Assembly: GCF_021033825.1 (NCBI RefSeq)
Contig: NZ_JAIFXZ010000003.1
Location: 62,001-126,000 of the forward strand
Length of the DNA stretch: 64,000 nt
Source: Dietzia aurantiaca
GTDB taxonomy: Bacteria; Actinomycetota; Actinomycetes; Mycobacteriales; Mycobacteriaceae
Direction: 5' to 3'
Under the pieces are notes generated by a model that did no database searches, had not been told where the DNA came from, and saw only the letters and a list, made by a program, of their open reading frames with translations. A program made the position numbers and the translations under genes. Shown one piece after another: positions 1 through 8,451 of the stretch. The stretch's first letter is position 1, and each line of letters opens with the position of its first letter.

Positions 1-183
1 ATCGCCGCACGACGGCAGCAGCGCCTGGTCCACGAACTGGCACCCCAGCATCACGGCGCCGTTGTACAGCGCGGTGGTCGACGGCATCTCCGCCGACCCG
101 GCCGACGCGGTGCCGGCCCCCAAGCTCATCGCCATGGCCGCGGTCGCGGCGACTGCAGCGATACGCTTTTGTGTCTTTCCCAC
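1..183 (-). CDS. Secreted protein, N-terminal fragment (cut by window edge)
   Basis: The first 61 codons of a reverse-strand gene that runs off the left edge. It starts at GTG 183, with GGGAGAGGA about 8 nt upstream as a good ribosome site. The peptide opens with MGKTQKRIAAVAATAAMAMS and continues to GAGTASA, a typical Sec signal peptide with cleavage likely after TASA near residue 28. The visible mature part has two cysteines (in LGCQF and PSCGD), which could form a disulfide outside the cell. The family cannot be named from this piece. It diverges from the DNA glycosylase gene across about 110 bp. Confidence 0.7.
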   Translation of the reverse strand, partial: MGKTQKRIAAVAATAAMAMSLGAGTASAGSAEMPSTTALYNGAVMLGCQFVDQALLPSCGD

Positions 184-295
184 GAATTCGGTCCTCTCCC
201 AAGCAAAGTTGTGACCCATCGGTTATCGGCGCTGCCAGCCGAGGCGTTACCTCCGAACTCGGATCGATCACGAATGCGCGCGTAACGTGCACGTC

Positions 296-979
296 ATGAC
301 GAAAGGATACGACAGAGTAACGGCTGTACAACACCTCCGCCGGGCAGATTTTCTCCTTAGTGCCCATATCGATTCTGTCGGCCCCTGCACCCTCAACCCA
401 CCCCCGGATGCGGGAACCCACATGCTTTTCGACCGCTTGGCATCGTCGATCCTGTCCCAGCAACTGTCGGTCAAGGCCGCCGCGACGATCGCCGGACGCC
501 TCCGCGACCGCGCCAGCACCACAGGCCACACTAGCCCCACCAGTGCCCGCCCGCTTCTCGCCCCGGACCTTGTCGCCGCCCTGTCCGACGAGGAACTGCG
601 CGCGTGCGGGATCTCGCGGCCGAAGATGGCCGCCCTTCGAGACCTCGCCGACGCGGTGCAGTCGGGGCGGATCCCCACCCTCGAGGTGCTTCGCGGATAT
701 GACGACGACGCCGTCATCAACGCCCTGACCGCCGTCCGCGGGATAGGCCGCTGGACCGCCGAGATGCAATTGATCTTCCTGCTGGACAGACCCGACGTCT
801 TCCCCCTGGCCGATGTGGGGGTCCGCCGCGGCTTCGAACAGGTGCTGGGCCTCGAGACCAAGGCCACGCCCGCCCAGATGGCCGAGCACGCACAGGCCTG
901 GGCGCCGTACCGGTCGGTCGCGTCCTGGTATCTGTGGCGCGCGGTGGACCAGACCGGGGAATCCGTGCCGCCGGCCTGA
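296..979 (+). CDS. DNA-3-methyladenine glycosylase II-like (HhH-GPD)
   Basis: A base-excision-repair glycosylase that would remove alkylated purines. The helix-hairpin-helix is visible as VRGIGRWTAEMQ at about residues 147-158, followed by PLADVGVRRGF, where the aspartate near residue 173 sits at the catalytic position of the HhH-GPD superfamily. The motif SILSQQLSVKAA near residue 52 is also typical. No iron-sulfur cysteine cluster follows, which fits AlkA-type enzymes and not MutY/Nth. The protein is about 227 aa, shorter than E. coli AlkA, and lacks its N-terminal domain. GTG 287 is an in-frame alternative start; neither start has a clear ribosome site. Confidence 0.85.
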   Translation: MTKGYDRVTAVQHLRRADFLLSAHIDSVGPCTLNPPPDAGTHMLFDRLASSILSQQLSVKAAATIAGRLRDRASTTGHTSPTSARPLLAPDLVAALSDEELRACGISRPKMAALRDLADAVQSGRIPTLEVLRGYDDDAVINALTAVRGIGRWTAEMQLIFLLDRPDVFPLADVGVRRGFEQVLGLETKATPAQMAEHAQAWAPYRSVASWYLWRAVDQTGESVPPA

Positions 980-993
980 GCCCGGCACAGCCT

Positions 994-1040
994 CCCACCT
1001 GGGGCGCCCTGCTCACCCCGTTCAGGGCACCCCAGGTCAG
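994..1040. repeat. 47-bp palindromic repeat, copy 1 (spacer class A, reversed)
   Basis: Arms at 994-1011 and 1023-1040 around the 11-base spacer CTCACCCCGTT. The right arm is the consensus CAGGGCACCCCAGGTCAG. The left arm differs from perfect complementarity at three positions, and the same left-arm variant occurs in copy 3. The spacer is, bar one base, the reverse complement of the copy 5 spacer, so this copy is inverted relative to copies 4-6. It lies between two same-strand genes, just after the glycosylase stop, and no T tract follows. Confidence 0.9.
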
Positions 1041-1086
1041 GACCGGGGGCACCCCGCGCCGACGGGCCACGTCCTAGTCTCGTCCC

Positions 1087-1971
1087 ATGACCACGTCCGC
1101 CGAGGGGCCCACTCCCGAGCCGCGACCGGAACCGGAGCCAGAGCCGGAGAACCAGCCGGCACTGCCGGCCGAGCGCTGGGCCCGCGTACGTGCGGCGGCG
1201 ACCCGGGTGGCCACGGGTGCCTATGACGCCAACCGGCACCCGACGTCGGTCGAGATGGCCCGGCGGGTCCGGCGGGTGCTGCCCGGGGACTCGGGGTTCG
1301 GGGACCCGCTCTCGGCGGCGGGACGCGACGGCGCCGGGACCATCGCACGGATCGCCGGCCGACTGTTCGACGAGCGCCCCACGGCCACACGCGAGGTGAC
1401 GCTCGGAGGCCTGCAGCTGTGGCACGCGCTGCGGGAGCGGGCCGGCCGGGGCGTCGGCGAGCAGGAGGTGACCATCGTGTTCACCGACCTGGTGGGTTTC
1501 TCGAACTGGGCGATGCGCGCCGGCGACGAGGACGCCCTGCGACTGCTGCGGCGGGTCGCGACCGCCACCGAGCCCGAGGTCGTGGCGCACCGCGGGGCCG
1601 TGGTCAAGCGGCTGGGCGACGGGATGATGGCCGTGTTCCCGTCCCCGCAGCTCGCGCTCGACGCGGTCGCCGCGTGCCTGGACGGAGTCGCCCGGATCGA
1701 GGTCGGCGGCTGGCGGCCACGACTGCGGGTGGGGGTCCACACCGGGCATCCGCGGCGGATCGGCGACGACTACCTGGGCATGGACGTCAACATCGCCGCG
1801 CGCCTCGGCGAGAAGGCCGGAGCGGGAGAGATCCTCATCAGCGAGGCGACGCGCGCGGGCCTGGATCCGGCGCGGGTGGCGACCCGCCCCAAGCGGACGT
1901 TCCGGCTCGGCGGGGTCAAGGGAGTGCCCGACGACGTGGTGGTCCACGTGGCGACTCCCCACCGACACTGA
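1087..1971 (+). CDS. Class III adenylate/guanylate cyclase, soluble
   Basis: Makes a cyclic nucleotide (probably cAMP) in the cytoplasm. The catalytic homology domain fills roughly residues 124-290. Metal-binding aspartates are D134 in IVFTDLVGFS and D178 in KRLGDGMMAVF. VGVHTG follows, and DVNIAARL supplies the transition-state Asn and Arg near 235 and 239. K174 fits the adenine-specifying lysine. Residues 10-23 are a Pro/Glu repeat (PEPEPEPE), and residues 30-110 form a helical N-terminal region of unknown role. No membrane segment is present. A second, membrane-bound cyclase lies at 34755-36311. Confidence 0.9.
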   Translation: MTTSAEGPTPEPRPEPEPEPENQPALPAERWARVRAAATRVATGAYDANRHPTSVEMARRVRRVLPGDSGFGDPLSAAGRDGAGTIARIAGRLFDERPTATREVTLGGLQLWHALRERAGRGVGEQEVTIVFTDLVGFSNWAMRAGDEDALRLLRRVATATEPEVVAHRGAVVKRLGDGMMAVFPSPQLALDAVAACLDGVARIEVGGWRPRLRVGVHTGHPRRIGDDYLGMDVNIAARLGEKAGAGEILISEATRAGLDPARVATRPKRTFRLGGVKGVPDDVVVHVATPHRH

Positions 1972-1997
1972 CGCCCGCCGTGCGGTAGAACGGACTC

Positions 1998-2495
1998 ATG
2001 GCAACCACCGCATTCAAGGGCAACCCCGTCACCACGTCCGGCGAGCTTCCCGCCGTCGGCTCGACCGCGCCGGCCTTCGACCTGGTCGGCTCCGACCTGT
2101 CGGCCGTCACCTCCGAGTCGCTGGCCGGCAAGAAGGTCGTGCTCAACATCTTCCCGAGCGTCGACACCGGCGTGTGCGCGACCTCCGTCCGCACCTTCAA
2201 CGAGAAGGCCGCCGGCCTGGAGAACACCGCCGTGGTCTGCGTGTCCGCCGACCTGCCGTTCGCCGCCGCGCGCTTCTGCGCCGCCGAGGGCATCGAGAAC
2301 GTCTCCACGGGCTCGACCTTCCGCAGCACCTTCTCCACCGACTACGGCGTCAAGATGATCGACGGCCCGCTGGCCGGCCTCAACGCCCGCTCGGTCGTCG
2401 TACTCGACGCCGCCGGCAAGGTCCTCTACACCCAGCTCGTCGACGAGATCACCACCGAGCCGGACTACGACGCCGCGCTCGCCGCCCTGAACTGA
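1998..2495 (+). CDS. tpx: Thiol peroxidase, atypical 2-Cys peroxiredoxin
   Basis: Reduces hydrogen peroxide and organic peroxides using thioredoxin, in the cytoplasm. The 165-aa length is normal for Tpx. The peroxidatic cysteine is C60 in [15 protein letters not shown] and the resolving cysteine is C94 in [11 protein letters not shown], matching the Cys pair of the family. The Thr and Arg of the peroxiredoxin active site are also present. It starts 26 bp after the cyclase stop, but that may be only proximity. A strong hairpin follows the stop. Confidence 0.95.
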   Translation: MATTAFKGNPVTTSGELPAVGSTAPAFDLVGSDLSAVTSESLAGKKVVLNIFPSVDTGVCATSVRTFNEKAAGLENTAVVCVSADLPFAAARFCAAEGIENVSTGSTFRSTFSTDYGVKMIDGPLAGLNARSVVVLDAAGKVLYTQLVDEITTEPDYDAALAALN

Positions 2496-2506
2496 CATAC
2501 ACCACC

Positions 2507-2538
2507 GCGGCCCGCCCCCTGCACAGGGAGCGGGCCGC
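2507..2538. terminator. Hairpin between convergent tpx and flavin reductase genes
   Basis: Arms of 14 bp, GCGGCCCGCCCCCT and AGGGAGCGGGCCGC, with one mismatch and a 4-base loop. It sits between the two converging stop codons, so it can serve both strands. No T tract follows. Confidence 0.7.
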
Positions 2539-2540
2539 TG

Positions 2541-3101
2541 TCATGCTCGCGGCTCAGCGCTCATGCGGCGCGTCGCGCTCTCGAGCTGATCGAACACGGT
2601 CGCGATCTCCCGGGTGCGGCGCTCGTCCGGCGCCACGCCGTCGTCGTCGAACTCGGCGAACGTGCTCAGCGAAACCTGCTGGCGCACGCCGAACATGCGG
2701 AAATTGACGACGATCTGGCGCCAGTGCTCGACCGCGCGGACGCCGCCCTCGGCGCCGTAGGACACGAAGGCCACGGCCTTGTCGGCCCACTCGCCGCCGA
2801 GCGAGTCGAAGGCGTTCTTCAGGCCGCCCGGCACGCTGTGGTTGTACTCGGGGGTGACAAAGACGAAGCCGTCGTAGGAATCGATCGCGGTGCTCCAGCG
2901 GGTCACGCGCTCGTCGTCGTACTGCTTGTTCGCCGCGCCCGGCACGGTGGCCGAGGTGAGCAGCGGGACGTCGAAAGTCTTGAGGTCGACCAGCTCGTAG
3001 GTCACGCCCTCGCGCGACGCGGCCTGCTCGGCCACCCACCGCGCGACGGACTCGCCGGCGCGCCCCTCACGGATGCTGCCCAGGATGATGCCGATCTTCA
3101 C
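2541..3101 (-). CDS. NAD(P)H-dependent FMN reductase (flavodoxin-like fold)
   Basis: A flavoprotein quinone/FMN reductase of the NADPH_FMN_red family. It begins VKIGIILGSIREGRAGESVA, with the phosphate-binding GSIREGR loop after the first beta strand. FVTPEYNHSVPGGLKNAFD, at about residues 80-98, is the family signature. The GTG at 3101 is chosen because GAGGGGA lies about 9 nt upstream and the family starts at this strand. Length is 186 aa, as expected. It lies 35 bp downstream of the thioesterase gene on the same strand, so the two may be co-transcribed. Confidence 0.9.
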   Translation of the reverse strand: MKIGIILGSIREGRAGESVARWVAEQAASREGVTYELVDLKTFDVPLLTSATVPGAANKQYDDERVTRWSTAIDSYDGFVFVTPEYNHSVPGGLKNAFDSLGGEWADKAVAFVSYGAEGGVRAVEHWRQIVVNFRMFGVRQQVSLSTFAEFDDDGVAPDERRTREIATVFDQLESATRRMSAEPRA

Positions 3102-3136
3102 GTCTCGTCCCCTCTCGTCGGTCGGTCCGGCCGACC

Positions 3137-3949
3137 CTACCGCCGCCCGTAGACGGTGACCGATGCCACCGCGCACACGCGACCGCGCTCGTCGAGCGTG
3201 GCGGCCCGCGCGATGCCCCAGCTCCGGCCGTCGTGAACGACCTCCGCGCGCACCGTGACCGGCTCGGCCAGGGGGACCTGCCGGACGTAGTGGACCTCGA
3301 GCGACGACGAGCTGACCTCGCGCTCGTGCGGGAACACGGCCGCACCCGCGATCTCCGCGACCGCCGCGAACACTCCCCCGTGCAGATTGCCCAGCGGATT
3401 GGCCAGCGCGGGCTCCGGGGCGATCACGGCCTCCACCGCGCGGGTGCCGCCCGGGCCGTCATCGCGCTCGTCGAGAGTCAGGCACAGCACCTCCGGCAGC
3501 GTTCCCGGCGCGAGCAGGGAGGGCCACGGGGGCTCGTCGTCGAACTCGTCCGGGTCGACGCCGATCGAGAACTCCATGGACTTGACCAGTGCGGCGGCGA
3601 CCACCTCGTCGTCGTCGTCGACGATCTCACCGCGCGTGGTGAGGACACGGCCGTCCCCGCCCAGGTGGTCCGTGCGCACGCCCAGGCCGGTCGAGCCCTC
3701 GCGCGGCGGCGAGACGAGGTCGATGCGCAGCTCGGTGGTGACCGTCCACATCCCGCTCGGCCGGCGGCGGTGGTTCTCGGCGCCGAGCCCCGAGTCCACC
3801 AGGACCGCCAGTCCGCCCGTGGCGAAGCGTCCGCCGGGGCCGATGAACTGGTCACCGACCGGCTGGTGCCAGGTGATGGATCCGTCCCCGGCCTCGTCGA
3901 AGGTCACGCCCAGGCGCGGCTCGGGGCCTCTGTACTGCGATTCTCTCAC
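3137..3949 (-). CDS. Acyl-CoA thioesterase-like protein, two hotdog domains
   Basis: About 270 aa, built from two hotdog folds. The N-terminal half has GPGGRFATGGLAVLVDSGLG near residue 40. The C-terminal half has NPLGNLHGGVFAAVAEIAGA near residue 195, a PaaI-type active-site helix with its HGG motif. A run of acidic residues (VDDDDE) links the halves. The likely role is hydrolysis of a CoA thioester; the substrate is unknown. Divergent from the sensor kinase gene with only about 50 bp between starts. Confidence 0.75.
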   Translation of the reverse strand: MRESQYRGPEPRLGVTFDEAGDGSITWHQPVGDQFIGPGGRFATGGLAVLVDSGLGAENHRRRPSGMWTVTTELRIDLVSPPREGSTGLGVRTDHLGGDGRVLTTRGEIVDDDDEVVAAALVKSMEFSIGVDPDEFDDEPPWPSLLAPGTLPEVLCLTLDERDDGPGGTRAVEAVIAPEPALANPLGNLHGGVFAAVAEIAGAAVFPHEREVSSSSLEVHYVRQVPLAEPVTVRAEVVHDGRSWGIARAATLDERGRVCAVASVTVYGRR

Positions 3950-4001
3950 CCCGCGACGCTAACACGCGTTCTAGTTCCCGCCGGGCACGCACAATGGGAC
4001 C

Positions 4002-5429
4002 GTGCCCCTGAACCGCGACGTCCTCACGACCCCCCACCGGTGGCCGATCCGCGTCGCGACCACCGTGATCGCCACCGCGATCGTCATGCTCGTGCTGGCC
4101 GCCGCGGCCGGCGGCGCGTGGCTGATGCTGCGCTCGGCCGTGCACAGCACGATCGACACCCTGAACCGCAACCGCGCCGCCGAGGTGGCCGGGCAGCTCG
4201 CCACCCGCGGACCCCAGGCCTCGCTCGAGATCGTCGCCGAGCCACTCGCGGGCGTCGACATGGTGCGCATCATCACCCCCGACGAGACGATCCTCGCCGG
4301 TCAGGTCATGCACGGGCTGGAGAACGTCCCCGTGCTGACCTCGCCGGCGGCGGGGGAACTGGTCCGGCACCGGTTCCGGGCGCCGAACGGCGACGACGTG
4401 CGGGTCACCTCCGTCGGGGTGGACGTCCGCGGGACGACGTTCGTCGTGCAGGTCGGCGCCGGCACGGACCGCTACGACTCCCTGCTCGACACCGGCGCGA
4501 TCCTGTTCCTGTCGTTCGTACCGGTCGCGGGCCTGGCCACCGCGGTGTTCGTCCACTACGCGATGGGCCGCGTGCTGCGCCCGGTCGAGGCGATCCGCTC
4601 ACGGGTCGCCGAGATCTCCACGTCCGGCCACGGCGAGCGGGTCCCGGTGCCGGAGGCCGAGGACGAGATCGCCCGCCTCGCCGAGACCATGAACGCCATG
4701 CTCGCCCGCCTGGATTCCGCCCGCACCGCGCAGGTTGCGTTCATCGGCGACGCCTCCCACGAGCTGCGCAGCCCGCTGTCCACACTGTCGACGATGCTCG
4801 AGCTGTCCTCCACCTCGGGCACGCCGGTCGACGTGGAGACCGTCGACGAACTGCTGCTGCCCGAGGTCGCACGGATGCGCTCGATGGTCGAGGACCTGCT
4901 GCTGCTCGCCAAGAACGACGAGTACGGGATGCCGCTGCGCCGCGACGACGTGGATCTCGACGACATCGTGCTCTCCGAGGGCACGCGGGCGCGGGGCCTG
5001 GGCACGGCGGCCGGCGCCGGCCTGCAGGTGGCGGTGTCGGTGGAGCCGGCGCGCCTGTGCGGTGACCCCGACGCGCTGCAGCGCGTGGTGCGCAACCTGG
5101 TGGACAACGCGCGCCGGCACGCGCGCGAGCGGATGTCGCTGGGGCTCACCGTCGACCGGTCGGTCCCCGGGTCGCCACGCGCGGTGATCGTGGTCGACGA
5201 CGACGGCGACGGCGTCCCCGCGGACCAGCGACATTCGGTGTTCGATCGCTTCGCCCGCCTCGATGCCGACCGCGCGCGTGGCAAGGGCGGTTCGGGGCTG
5301 GGGCTGGCGATCGTCGCGGAGATCACGCGTTCCCACGGCGGCAGCGTGCGGGTCGAGGACGCGCCCGACGGAGGCGCCCGGTTCGTGGTGGAGCTGCCGG
5401 TCGAGGAGCTCGGGGAGTTCGGGGACTAA
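4002..5429 (+). CDS. Sensor histidine kinase, membrane-bound
   Basis: The first transmembrane helix is at about residues 18-44. An extracytoplasmic sensor region of about 115 aa follows, then the second helix at about 163-186 and a HAMP linker. The phosphoacceptor is H253 in DASHELRSPLSTL. The ATPase domain shows the N box RNLVDNARRHA and the glycine loops DDDGDGVP and GSGLGLAIV. GTG 4002 is the start that precedes the first helix. The sensed signal is unknown. Its stop overlaps the stop of the convergent response regulator gene by 4 bases, so kinase and likely partner cannot share one mRNA. Confidence 0.93.
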   Translation: MPLNRDVLTTPHRWPIRVATTVIATAIVMLVLAAAAGGAWLMLRSAVHSTIDTLNRNRAAEVAGQLATRGPQASLEIVAEPLAGVDMVRIITPDETILAGQVMHGLENVPVLTSPAAGELVRHRFRAPNGDDVRVTSVGVDVRGTTFVVQVGAGTDRYDSLLDTGAILFLSFVPVAGLATAVFVHYAMGRVLRPVEAIRSRVAEISTSGHGERVPVPEAEDEIARLAETMNAMLARLDSARTAQVAFIGDASHELRSPLSTLSTMLELSSTSGTPVDVETVDELLLPEVARMRSMVEDLLLLAKNDEYGMPLRRDDVDLDDIVLSEGTRARGLGTAAGAGLQVAVSVEPARLCGDPDALQRVVRNLVDNARRHARERMSLGLTVDRSVPGSPRAVIVVDDDGDGVPADQRHSVFDRFARLDADRARGKGGSGLGLAIVAEITRSHGGSVRVEDAPDGGARFVVELPVEELGEFGD

Positions 5430-6106
5430 CCCGCCGTGCTGTCCACGAGCCGGTAGCCCTGGCCGCGGACCGTCTCGATCGAACGCGCCTTGAACGGCGT
5501 GTCGATCTTGCGGCGCAGATAGCCGACGTACACCTCGACGATGTTGTCGTCGCCGTCGTAGGCCGAGTCCCACACGGACCGCATGATCTGCGCCTTGGAC
5601 ACCACCTGGTTGCGGTTGCGGATCAGGTACTCCAGGACGGCGTACTCGCGCGAGGTCACGGTGATCCGCTCCTCGCCGCGGCGGACCTCCCGCGCGGCCG
5701 GGTCCACCACGAGGTCACCGGCCTCGAACACCGCGGGGCGCTCGGGGGCGCCCCGGCGGACCAGCGCGCGCAGGCGCGCCTCCAGCACCACGAACGAGAA
5801 CGGCTTGACCAGGTAGTCGTCGGCTCCGAGGTCGAACGCGTCGGCCTCGTCGTACTCGCCGTCCTTGGCGGTGAGCACGAGCACGGGCGTCCAGATCTCG
5901 CGGCGGCGCATCTCGCGCACCACCTCATACCCGTTGCGGCGCGGCATCATGATGTCGAGCACCACGACGTCGTACTCCTCGTCTGCGGCCATCGCGAGAC
6001 CGGCCTCGCCGTCACCGGCGGTGTCGACGGCCCAGCCGCCGGCGACCAGTCCGCGGCGCAGGCTCTCCCGCAGCGCAGGCTCGTCGTCGACGACCAGGAC
6101 TCGCAT
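5426..6106 (-). CDS. Response regulator, OmpR/PhoB family
   Basis: 226 aa. The receiver domain carries the acidic pocket DDE at residues 7-9, phosphoacceptor D51 in VVVLDIMMPRRNG and K101 in LGADDYLVKPFS. The winged-helix DNA-binding domain covers about 125-222, with TSREYAVLEYLIRNRN and VYVGYLRRKID. Probable partner of the convergent kinase at 4002-5429. It starts 6 bp after the cysE-like gene stop on the same strand, so it is probably transcribed with that gene. Confidence 0.95.
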   Translation of the reverse strand: MRVLVVDDEPALRESLRRGLVAGGWAVDTAGDGEAGLAMAADEEYDVVVLDIMMPRRNGYEVVREMRRREIWTPVLVLTAKDGEYDEADAFDLGADDYLVKPFSFVVLEARLRALVRRGAPERPAVFEAGDLVVDPAAREVRRGEERITVTSREYAVLEYLIRNRNQVVSKAQIMRSVWDSAYDGDDNIVEVYVGYLRRKIDTPFKARSIETVRGQGYRLVDSTAG

Positions 6107-6112
6107 GCGCTC

Positions 6113-6952
6113 TCAGGCCTCGGAGTCGATCTTGTGGTCCATCTGCTCGGCCGGGACCACCGACTCGGCGTGACGGCGCACCACCTTGGCCGGCACCCCG
6201 GCGACCGTGGTGTGCGGCGGCACCTCGTGCAGAACCACCGAGCCGCCGGCCACCCGCGCGCAGTCGCCCACGCGGACGTTGCCCAGCACGATCGAGCCGG
6301 CGGACAACAGCACGCCGGAGCCGATCTTGGGGTGGCGGTCACCGTCCTCGTTGCCGGTACCGCCGAGGGTGACGCCCTGCAGGATGGACACGCCGTCGCC
6401 GATCACGCAGGTCTCGCCCACGACGATGCCGGTGGCGTGGTCAACCAGAATGCCCGAGCCCACGCTCGCGGCAGGATGGATGTCCATCGCGAACACCTCG
6501 GAGATGCGGCTCTGCAGGAACGAGGCCGCCATGACGCGTCCGGAGTGCCACATCTCGTGGGCGACCCGGTGCACCTGCAGGCCGAGGAACCCCTTGGCGA
6601 ACAGGTACGGCACCAGATAGTTGGGGTAGGCGGGGTTGCGCTCGTAGCTCACCACGAGGTCCGCCGCGACCGCCTCCAGGACGCGCGGGTTCTCCGCCAG
6701 GACGGCGCGGATCTCCTTCTCCAGCACGTGGCGGCCGATCTCCGGCGTCGCGATGCGGGAGGCGGCCAGCCGGGCCAGGGATTCACCCAGGTCATCGCAG
6801 CCGTCGATGAGGTCCAGGACGAGGCCGGCGATCAGCGGCTCGGTCCTGCTGGAGGCCGCGTCGAGCGACAACTGGTTCCAGACCGCACGCACGGAGGAGT
6901 CGGCCTCCGCCTGCGGCACGCACGGGTTCTCGATGCTCAGCTCGATGGTCAC
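6113..6952 (-). CDS. cysE: Serine O-acetyltransferase
   Basis: Acetylates L-serine with acetyl-CoA, the first step of cysteine synthesis. 279 aa, like the long enterobacterial form with its N-terminal helical domain. The left-handed beta helix starts near residue 155. The catalytic pair is D157 and H172 in DIHPAASVGSGILVDHATG, followed by hexapeptide repeats and LQGVTLGGTG. Start GTG 6952 is chosen because the extension above it has no family similarity. No cysK is adjacent; instead a response regulator gene follows after 6 bp, which is odd. Confidence 0.9.
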   Translation of the reverse strand: MTIELSIENPCVPQAEADSSVRAVWNQLSLDAASSRTEPLIAGLVLDLIDGCDDLGESLARLAASRIATPEIGRHVLEKEIRAVLAENPRVLEAVAADLVVSYERNPAYPNYLVPYLFAKGFLGLQVHRVAHEMWHSGRVMAASFLQSRISEVFAMDIHPAASVGSGILVDHATGIVVGETCVIGDGVSILQGVTLGGTGNEDGDRHPKIGSGVLLSAGSIVLGNVRVGDCARVAGGSVVLHEVPPHTTVAGVPAKVVRRHAESVVPAEQMDHKIDSEA

Positions 6953-7024
6953 CCCACCCAGGGTAGGCCCGCGCCGTCGCGGGGGTCGAGTCGCACCGCT
7001 CGGAGAACGCGGCATCATGGGGGC

Positions 7025-7348
7025 ATGATGCTCATCAACGTCCGTTTCGACGTCAAGCCCGAACACGCCGACTCCTGGCTCGAGATCACCCGCGAATTCA
7101 CCGAGGCCACTCGCGCCGAGCCGGGCAACCTCTGGTTCGACTGGTACCGCTCCACCGAGACGCCCACCGAGTTCCTGCTGTGCGAGGCGTTCCGCGACGG
7201 CGACGCCCCCGCCGAGCACGTGGGCTCCGCCCACTTCCAGGAATTCACCGGCTCCGCGGCGCAGTACCTGCAGCGCACCCCGCGGATCATCAACACCACG
7301 CTCGAGGGCGAGGAGTGGGGGACGATGGGCGAGATCACTGTCGAGTGA
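7025..7348 (+). CDS. Antibiotic biosynthesis monooxygenase (ABM) domain protein
   Basis: A 107-aa single-domain protein of the ABM/YgiN dimeric ferredoxin-like fold. It has the expected pattern: a beta strand (INVRFDVKP), a helix with FTEATRAEPGNLWFDWYRS, then FLLCEAFRDGDAPAEHVGSAHF and the second helix. Members act as quinol monooxygenases or cofactor-free oxygenases on small aromatics; the substrate here is unknown. ATG 7028 is an equal start. Divergent from cysE across about 70 bp. The perfect copy of the 47-bp palindrome lies just after its stop. Confidence 0.8.
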   Translation: MMLINVRFDVKPEHADSWLEITREFTEATRAEPGNLWFDWYRSTETPTEFLLCEAFRDGDAPAEHVGSAHFQEFTGSAAQYLQRTPRIINTTLEGEEWGTMGEITVE

Positions 7349-7395
7349 GTTGCCGAGCCGCGCGGCCCGGGTCATCCTCCGCCTGCAAATAGGCC

Positions 7396-7442
7396 CTGAC
7401 CTGGGGTGCCCTGCACGCATCGTGCAGGGCACCCCAGGTCAG
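7396..7442. repeat. 47-bp palindromic repeat, copy 2 (spacer class B), perfect stem
   Basis: Arms CTGACCTGGGGTGCCCTG (7396-7413) and CAGGGCACCCCAGGTCAG (7425-7442) are exact complements. The spacer CACGCATCGTG extends the stem by 4 bp, giving a 22-bp perfect stem with a CAT loop. It lies between two convergent genes, the best terminator position of any copy. No T run follows. Confidence 0.95.
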
Positions 7443-7475
7443 ATGCCTTCGTGGGTCGGTGTCGGTGGTGCCGGG

Positions 7476-8294
7476 TCAGCTCTGGCTGCCGAGCGCGGAC
7501 TGAGCCAGGGTCAGGTAGTCGGTGGGCCACCACTGGCCGTAGTCGAGGGCGTAGACGCGGTTCAGGTCCGACACCACACCACCCACGGTCACCTGCTGCT
7601 TGACCGGCAGCTGGTGGATGGTGGCATGCGGGTTGAGTCGCCCGTTCGAGCCCCAGTCGTGCTGCCAGAAGTACTCGCCGAGGTTGCGGCCACGGCACCA
7701 GTCGATGGTGGGGGCGTTGGCGTACACGCCGAGCTTCATACCGGCGCCGCCCAGGTGGTGCCGCCACCGCTCGAGGTACGGGGCGATCTGGTTCTCGAAC
7801 TGCCACCACGTCGGGTTGTCGTCGATCGCGACGTACATCGGCACACCGCCCGGGCCGCCGGCCTCCCGGTGGATCCGGATACCGACGGGCGCGTGGGTGT
7901 CCGCGCCGCCGGCCCCGCCCTTCCAGTCTGCGGTCTCGGCGCGACCGTACTGGTAGCAGGAGACCATGCTGAGGCCGTGGGCGCGGAAGTCGTCCACCTC
8001 GCGGCGCAGCAGCGGCTTCCCGCTCATCCACTCGGCGCCGGGACGACGGTTGGAGCAGTAGCGGACCGCGCCCATGTGGCCGGCCGCGCGGATCGCCGCT
8101 GCCGACGGAGGGCCCGAAGCGTAGTCGAGCAGGGTCCCGATCGGGATCCCCGCACCGGCGCCGGGGAGGCCTCCGAGCCCGGCGGGGACGGAGGACTGGG
8201 CGCCGACGGCGGGCGTGATGCCCGCCGCGAGGGCGCCGGCCCCGGCCACGCCGATACCGGCGCGACGGAGGAAGGTTCGGCGGTCGAACGTCAT
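7476..8294 (-). CDS. Tat-exported DUF1906 glycoside-hydrolase-like protein (Rv2525c-like)
   Basis: 272 aa. The N-terminus has a twin-arginine signal, RRTFLRRAG, followed by a hydrophobic stretch ending near residue 32. The mature part matches the DUF1906 TIM-barrel family: LLDYASGPPSAAAIRAAG at the start, YCSNRRPG, YVAIDDNP and GVYANAPTIDWC. In M. tuberculosis the Tat-exported relative Rv2525c is linked to cell-wall metabolism; that role is inferred here. It stands alone, convergent with the ABM gene across copy 2 of the palindrome. Confidence 0.85.
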   Translation of the reverse strand: MTFDRRTFLRRAGIGVAGAGALAAGITPAVGAQSSVPAGLGGLPGAGAGIPIGTLLDYASGPPSAAAIRAAGHMGAVRYCSNRRPGAEWMSGKPLLRREVDDFRAHGLSMVSCYQYGRAETADWKGGAGGADTHAPVGIRIHREAGGPGGVPMYVAIDDNPTWWQFENQIAPYLERWRHHLGGAGMKLGVYANAPTIDWCRGRNLGEYFWQHDWGSNGRLNPHATIHQLPVKQQVTVGGVVSDLNRVYALDYGQWWPTDYLTLAQSALGSQS

Positions 8295-8451
8295 GGAGGT
8301 ACTCCGGGTTCTCGGTCAGTGAGGGTGGCGCGTGTGGCGGATGGGGCTCGCGCCCCCGACGAGTGTGACACAAGATCATCGCGGATGATATCCCCGCGTT
8401 ACCACACGGGTGGGCGCCCGCAGGCCAGGCGCGGCTGGTTGACTGACGTTC

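Noticed and set aside
268-1968. A 566-codon reverse-strand frame over the glycosylase and cyclase genes
   Set aside because: It is low-complexity Arg/Pro/Gly sequence with no family match, antisense to two genes with clear catalytic motifs.
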